Below, in pieces: positions 56,647 through 58,969 of a stretch of DNA of 58,969 nt; positions within the stretch are counted from its first letter, which is position 1; each line of letters starts with the position of its first letter. The position numbers were made by a program, and so were the translations under genes. Source of the DNA: Anaeroplasmataceae bacterium (GTDB lineage Bacteria > Bacillota_I > Bacilli_A > Acholeplasmatales > Anaeroplasmataceae); contig JAIEEQ010000009.1 in NCBI GenBank assembly GCA_029067355.1, positions 1 through 58,969 on the forward strand, written 5' to 3'. The notes beneath the pieces were generated by a model. It saw only the letters and a list, made by a program, of their open reading frames with translations, was not told where the DNA came from and made no database searches.

Positions 56647-58500
56647 ATGGAAGAGTTTGATTACGAGCAAGAAGAGCTTAATGATTTAGATTATCGTTCT
56701 AACAATAAAGGTCCCTGGAAGAAGATATTTAAAACAGTTTTATTGCACAAGAGAGTCTTTTGTGGATTATTAATTTCTGTATTGTGCTTGGCAGTATTGG
56801 ATGTATGCTACCCTCTAATTAATTCGTTTGCGATATCGCATTTCTTTGAAAGTACAGACCCAAATCGTTTTGATTTGATTTGGGCTATGGTTTTAGGATA
56901 TATTGGGGTGAGTGTAGCCTATGGTGTTTGTGTATTTTCCTTTTTGTTTTTTGCAGGAAAGGTTGAAATACAAACCTCCTATGAGTTGAGAAAGGAAGCT
57001 TATTTGAATTTACAAAAGCTCCCATTCAGTTATTTTGATAAAACAGCTCAAGGATGGATTATGGCTCGTGTAACCTCAGATTCTAGAAAATTAAGTGAAA
57101 TAATTTCTTGGGGGTGCGTTGATTTACTATGGGGCTTACTTTCTATGTTTGGAATATTAGGTGTGCTATTAGTTGTGAATACAATGCTATCTATAATTGT
57201 TTTAATCATTTTGCCAATTTTAATATTATTGACTATTGTTATCCGAAAAAAGATGCTATCTAGCTATCGAGATGCAAGAAAAGAAAATTCTAAGATCACA
57301 GCTGCCTATAATGAAGGCTTTATGGGAGCGAAGGCAGTAAAGAGCTTAGTTATTGAGGATCGTTGCTCTAAGGAATTTTTTGGCAAGGCGACAGCTTATA
57401 AAAAAGCTTCTCTTCGTGCAGTATTCTTTTCAGCAATCTTTGGTCCAGTTACGTTTATTCTTTGCTATGCTGGAGTAGGTACAACCTTATACTTTGGTGG
57501 TAATATGGTTTTAAATAAGTTGATTGATAGTGCAGTTTTATACTTGTTTATTGATTATACTATAAAATTTTTTGATCCAATTATTGCCATTTCTAGGGTT
57601 ATAGGAGATTTCCAGCAGGCACAGGCTTCAGCTGAGCGTATTATATCTTTAATTGAGGAACAGCCTGAAATTACAGATCGTGAAGATGTTATTGAAAAAT
57701 ATGGAACTATTTTTGATCCTAAATTTGAAAATTTTGAGCCTTTACTAGGTGAAGTGGAATTTAAGGATGTTACCTTTAAATATGCTAAGGGAGAAGAGGT
57801 TTTAAAGAATTTTAATCTCCATATTCCTGCTGGATCAAGTGTGGCATTGGTTGGTCATACAGGAAGTGGCAAGTCAACAATAGTAAACTTGATATGTCGT
57901 TTCTATGAACCCACAACAGGAGATATATTAATTGATGGACATAGCTATAAGGATAGGAGTATTACATGGCTTCATTCTAATATAGGCTATGTATTACAAA
58001 CACCACAATTATTTAGTGGAACTATTATGGAAAATGTGAGGTATGGAAAGCTTGATGCAAGTGATGAAGAAATAATGCAGGCTTTAAAAACCGTTGCAGC
58101 TGATGAATTTATTGCTAAGCTAGATGATGGATATCAGGCATTTGTAGGGGAAAGTGGCTCTAAATTATCTGTTGGAGAAAGACAACTGATTAGTTTTGCA
58201 AGAGCAATTGTTGCGGATCCTAAAATTCTTGTTTTAGATGAGGCCACCTCTTCAATTGATACACAAACAGAAAGCATGATTCAAAAGGCAGTTGAACAGG
58301 TTATGAAGGGAAGAACAACCTTTATGATTGCTCATAGATTGTCTACTGTTGTTAATGCTGATATCATTTTAGTTATGAAAGATGGATGTGTTGTTGAAAG
58401 TGGAAAGCACCATGAGCTTTTAGCTAAAAAAGGGTATTATTTTGAATTATATAAAAATCAGTTTGCAGAGGATGCCTTACAAAAATTATTAAGTGAATAA
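56647..58500 (+). CDS. ABC exporter, partner subunit with intact Walker B
   Basis: 617 residues: an extra charged cytoplasmic N-terminus (about 1-25), six membrane helices, then Walker A GHTGSGKST (about 402-410), a non-standard signature LSVGERQ (about 505), and Walker B ILVLDEATSS with the catalytic Glu. The pair thus has one standard site (this Walker A/B plus the partner's LSGGQ) and one degenerate site. It begins one base after the first subunit, with GGAGGG inside the latter's end. Operon of two, followed by a terminator. Confidence 0.93.
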   Translation: MEEFDYEQEELNDLDYRSNNKGPWKKIFKTVLLHKRVFCGLLISVLCLAVLDVCYPLINSFAISHFFESTDPNRFDLIWAMVLGYIGVSVAYGVCVFSFLFFAGKVEIQTSYELRKEAYLNLQKLPFSYFDKTAQGWIMARVTSDSRKLSEIISWGCVDLLWGLLSMFGILGVLLVVNTMLSIIVLIILPILILLTIVIRKKMLSSYRDARKENSKITAAYNEGFMGAKAVKSLVIEDRCSKEFFGKATAYKKASLRAVFFSAIFGPVTFILCYAGVGTTLYFGGNMVLNKLIDSAVLYLFIDYTIKFFDPIIAISRVIGDFQQAQASAERIISLIEEQPEITDREDVIEKYGTIFDPKFENFEPLLGEVEFKDVTFKYAKGEEVLKNFNLHIPAGSSVALVGHTGSGKSTIVNLICRFYEPTTGDILIDGHSYKDRSITWLHSNIGYVLQTPQLFSGTIMENVRYGKLDASDEEIMQALKTVAADEFIAKLDDGYQAFVGESGSKLSVGERQLISFARAIVADPKILVLDEATSSIDTQTESMIQKAVEQVMKGRTTFMIAHRLSTVVNADIILVMKDGCVVESGKHHELLAKKGYYFELYKNQFAEDALQKLLSE

Positions 58501-58507
58501 TTCAGTT

Positions 58508-58556
58508 ATACACTACTTTATCTCATAAATAGGGTAGTGTATTTTTATCTTTTTTT
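58508..58556 (+). terminator. Terminator of the ABC exporter operon
   Basis: ATACACTAC (58508-58516) pairs with GTAGTGTAT (58534-58542), followed by TTTTATCTTTTTTT. Confidence 0.85.
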
Positions 58557-58569
58557 GAAAGAGAATGTA

Positions 58570-58578
58570 TGCTATAAT
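58570..58578 (+). promoter_or_regulatory. Extended -10 promoter of the last gene
   Basis: TGCTATAAT, with TATAAT at 58573-58578; same TATGCTATAAT context as the promoter at 49644-49654. Confidence 0.5.
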
Positions 58579-58619
58579 AAATGCAAAGAGCTAGAAAGCT
58601 CATAAGCAGGAGATAATTT

Positions 58620-58969
58620 ATGAAAAAAATTTTTATGTGCTTATTTATTTTTGCCACTATTCCCTTCTTTTTAGGGATAAAGGCAATGGCTGTTGGTAAA
58701 CCGTTTAATGTCTCTTCTAAATCTTATTTTTTAGGCAGCTTATATAAAAACATATTAGAAGTAAATGAAGAATTTAGAGATATTGAGGATCCTTTTTTTA
58801 ATCCTGAACTCTACAAATATGCTTTAGCTTTCAATGATGTTATTTATGGGAACAATACGGATTATGAATCCATTTTAATAAATTATGGAATACAATATAC
58901 AAGATCTAATGATACAAATACTGCCAATGTCTATGAATCTAAGCTTCAATACCAAACCTCATCTTTATA
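58620..58969 (+). CDS. Secreted protein, N-terminal part only (cut by the window end)
   Basis: ATG 58620 with GCAGGAG upstream; the frame is open for 116 codons to the window edge. It begins with a signal peptide (KKIFMCLFIFATIPFFLGIKAMA), probably cleaved after AMA. The following sequence (KPFNVSSKSYFLGS, FNPELYKYALAFNDVIYGNN) has no motif I can name; the ELYKYALAFND stretch slightly recalls secreted lipase-type openings, but too little is present. Confidence 0.7.
   Translation, partial: MKKIFMCLFIFATIPFFLGIKAMAVGKPFNVSSKSYFLGSLYKNILEVNEEFRDIEDPFFNPELYKYALAFNDVIYGNNTDYESILINYGIQYTRSNDTNTANVYESKLQYQTSSL

Overview
The window looks like the chromosome of a low-GC Gram-positive (Bacillota), probably a host-associated member of the Bacilli/Erysipelotrichia side of the phylum. 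The pointers are AT-rich codon use, strong GGAGG ribosome binding sites, zinc-type S14 and L36, a pyrG leader that starts with GGGC, and secreted proteins with Gram-positive style signals and lipoboxes. TGG encodes Trp and TGA is used as a stop, so the genetic code is standard. Assignment below phylum level is inference.

Layout. Positions 1-6.1 kb hold a secreted papain-fold protease, a lipoprotein, a class A penicillin-binding protein, a CDF metal transporter and a small coiled-coil protein. Positions 6.2-20.0 kb hold one giant (about 4,246 residue) membrane-anchored surface protein built of MBG-like repeats, translationally coupled to a membrane protein with an acidic cytoplasmic region. 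Positions 20.0-31.1 kb are an 11.1-kb integrated element bounded by a perfect 26-bp direct repeat. Positions 31.1-45.8 kb are the complete S10-spc-alpha ribosomal protein operon (rpsJ to rplQ, including secY, adk, map, infA and rpoA). Positions 45.8-59.0 kb hold housekeeping genes: an rRNA methyltransferase, M24 and M29 aminopeptidases, a lipoprotein, pyrG with a GGGC-initiated attenuator, an LRAT-fold protein, a ROK sugar kinase, a transposase-like remnant, an Lrp/AsnC regulator, a heterodimeric ABC exporter and the start of a secreted protein cut by the window edge.

The most interesting region is the 20.0-31.1 kb element. I read it as a filamentous-phage (inovirus-like) prophage of a Gram-positive host. 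On the minus strand it carries, in transcription order, a small basic/acidic protein (candidate ssDNA-binding protein), a small basic protein, a membrane-anchored protein, a pIII-like protein (signal peptide plus C-terminal anchor), a 32-residue one-helix membrane protein, a Zot/pI-like assembly ATPase, two small proteins, an HUH rolling-circle replication initiator, and a small coat-like membrane protein with its own promoter. A four-gene plus-strand cluster led by an SprT-like zinc protease and a DDE transposase fill the left third. The element sits exactly between the terminator of the surface-protein operon and the promoter of the S10 operon, so neither is broken. The 26-bp core supplies the terminator T-tract on the left, and on the right the -35 box of a phage promoter that runs back-to-back with the S10 promoter.

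Six copies of an 18-bp dyad, TTGACA-N6-TGTCAA, with invariant spacing are scattered through this element, mostly at gene boundaries. I did not notice complete copies elsewhere in the window. They are the best candidate for an undescribed control or processing signal here. A separate run of three hairpins upstream of the replication gene is the best candidate origin.
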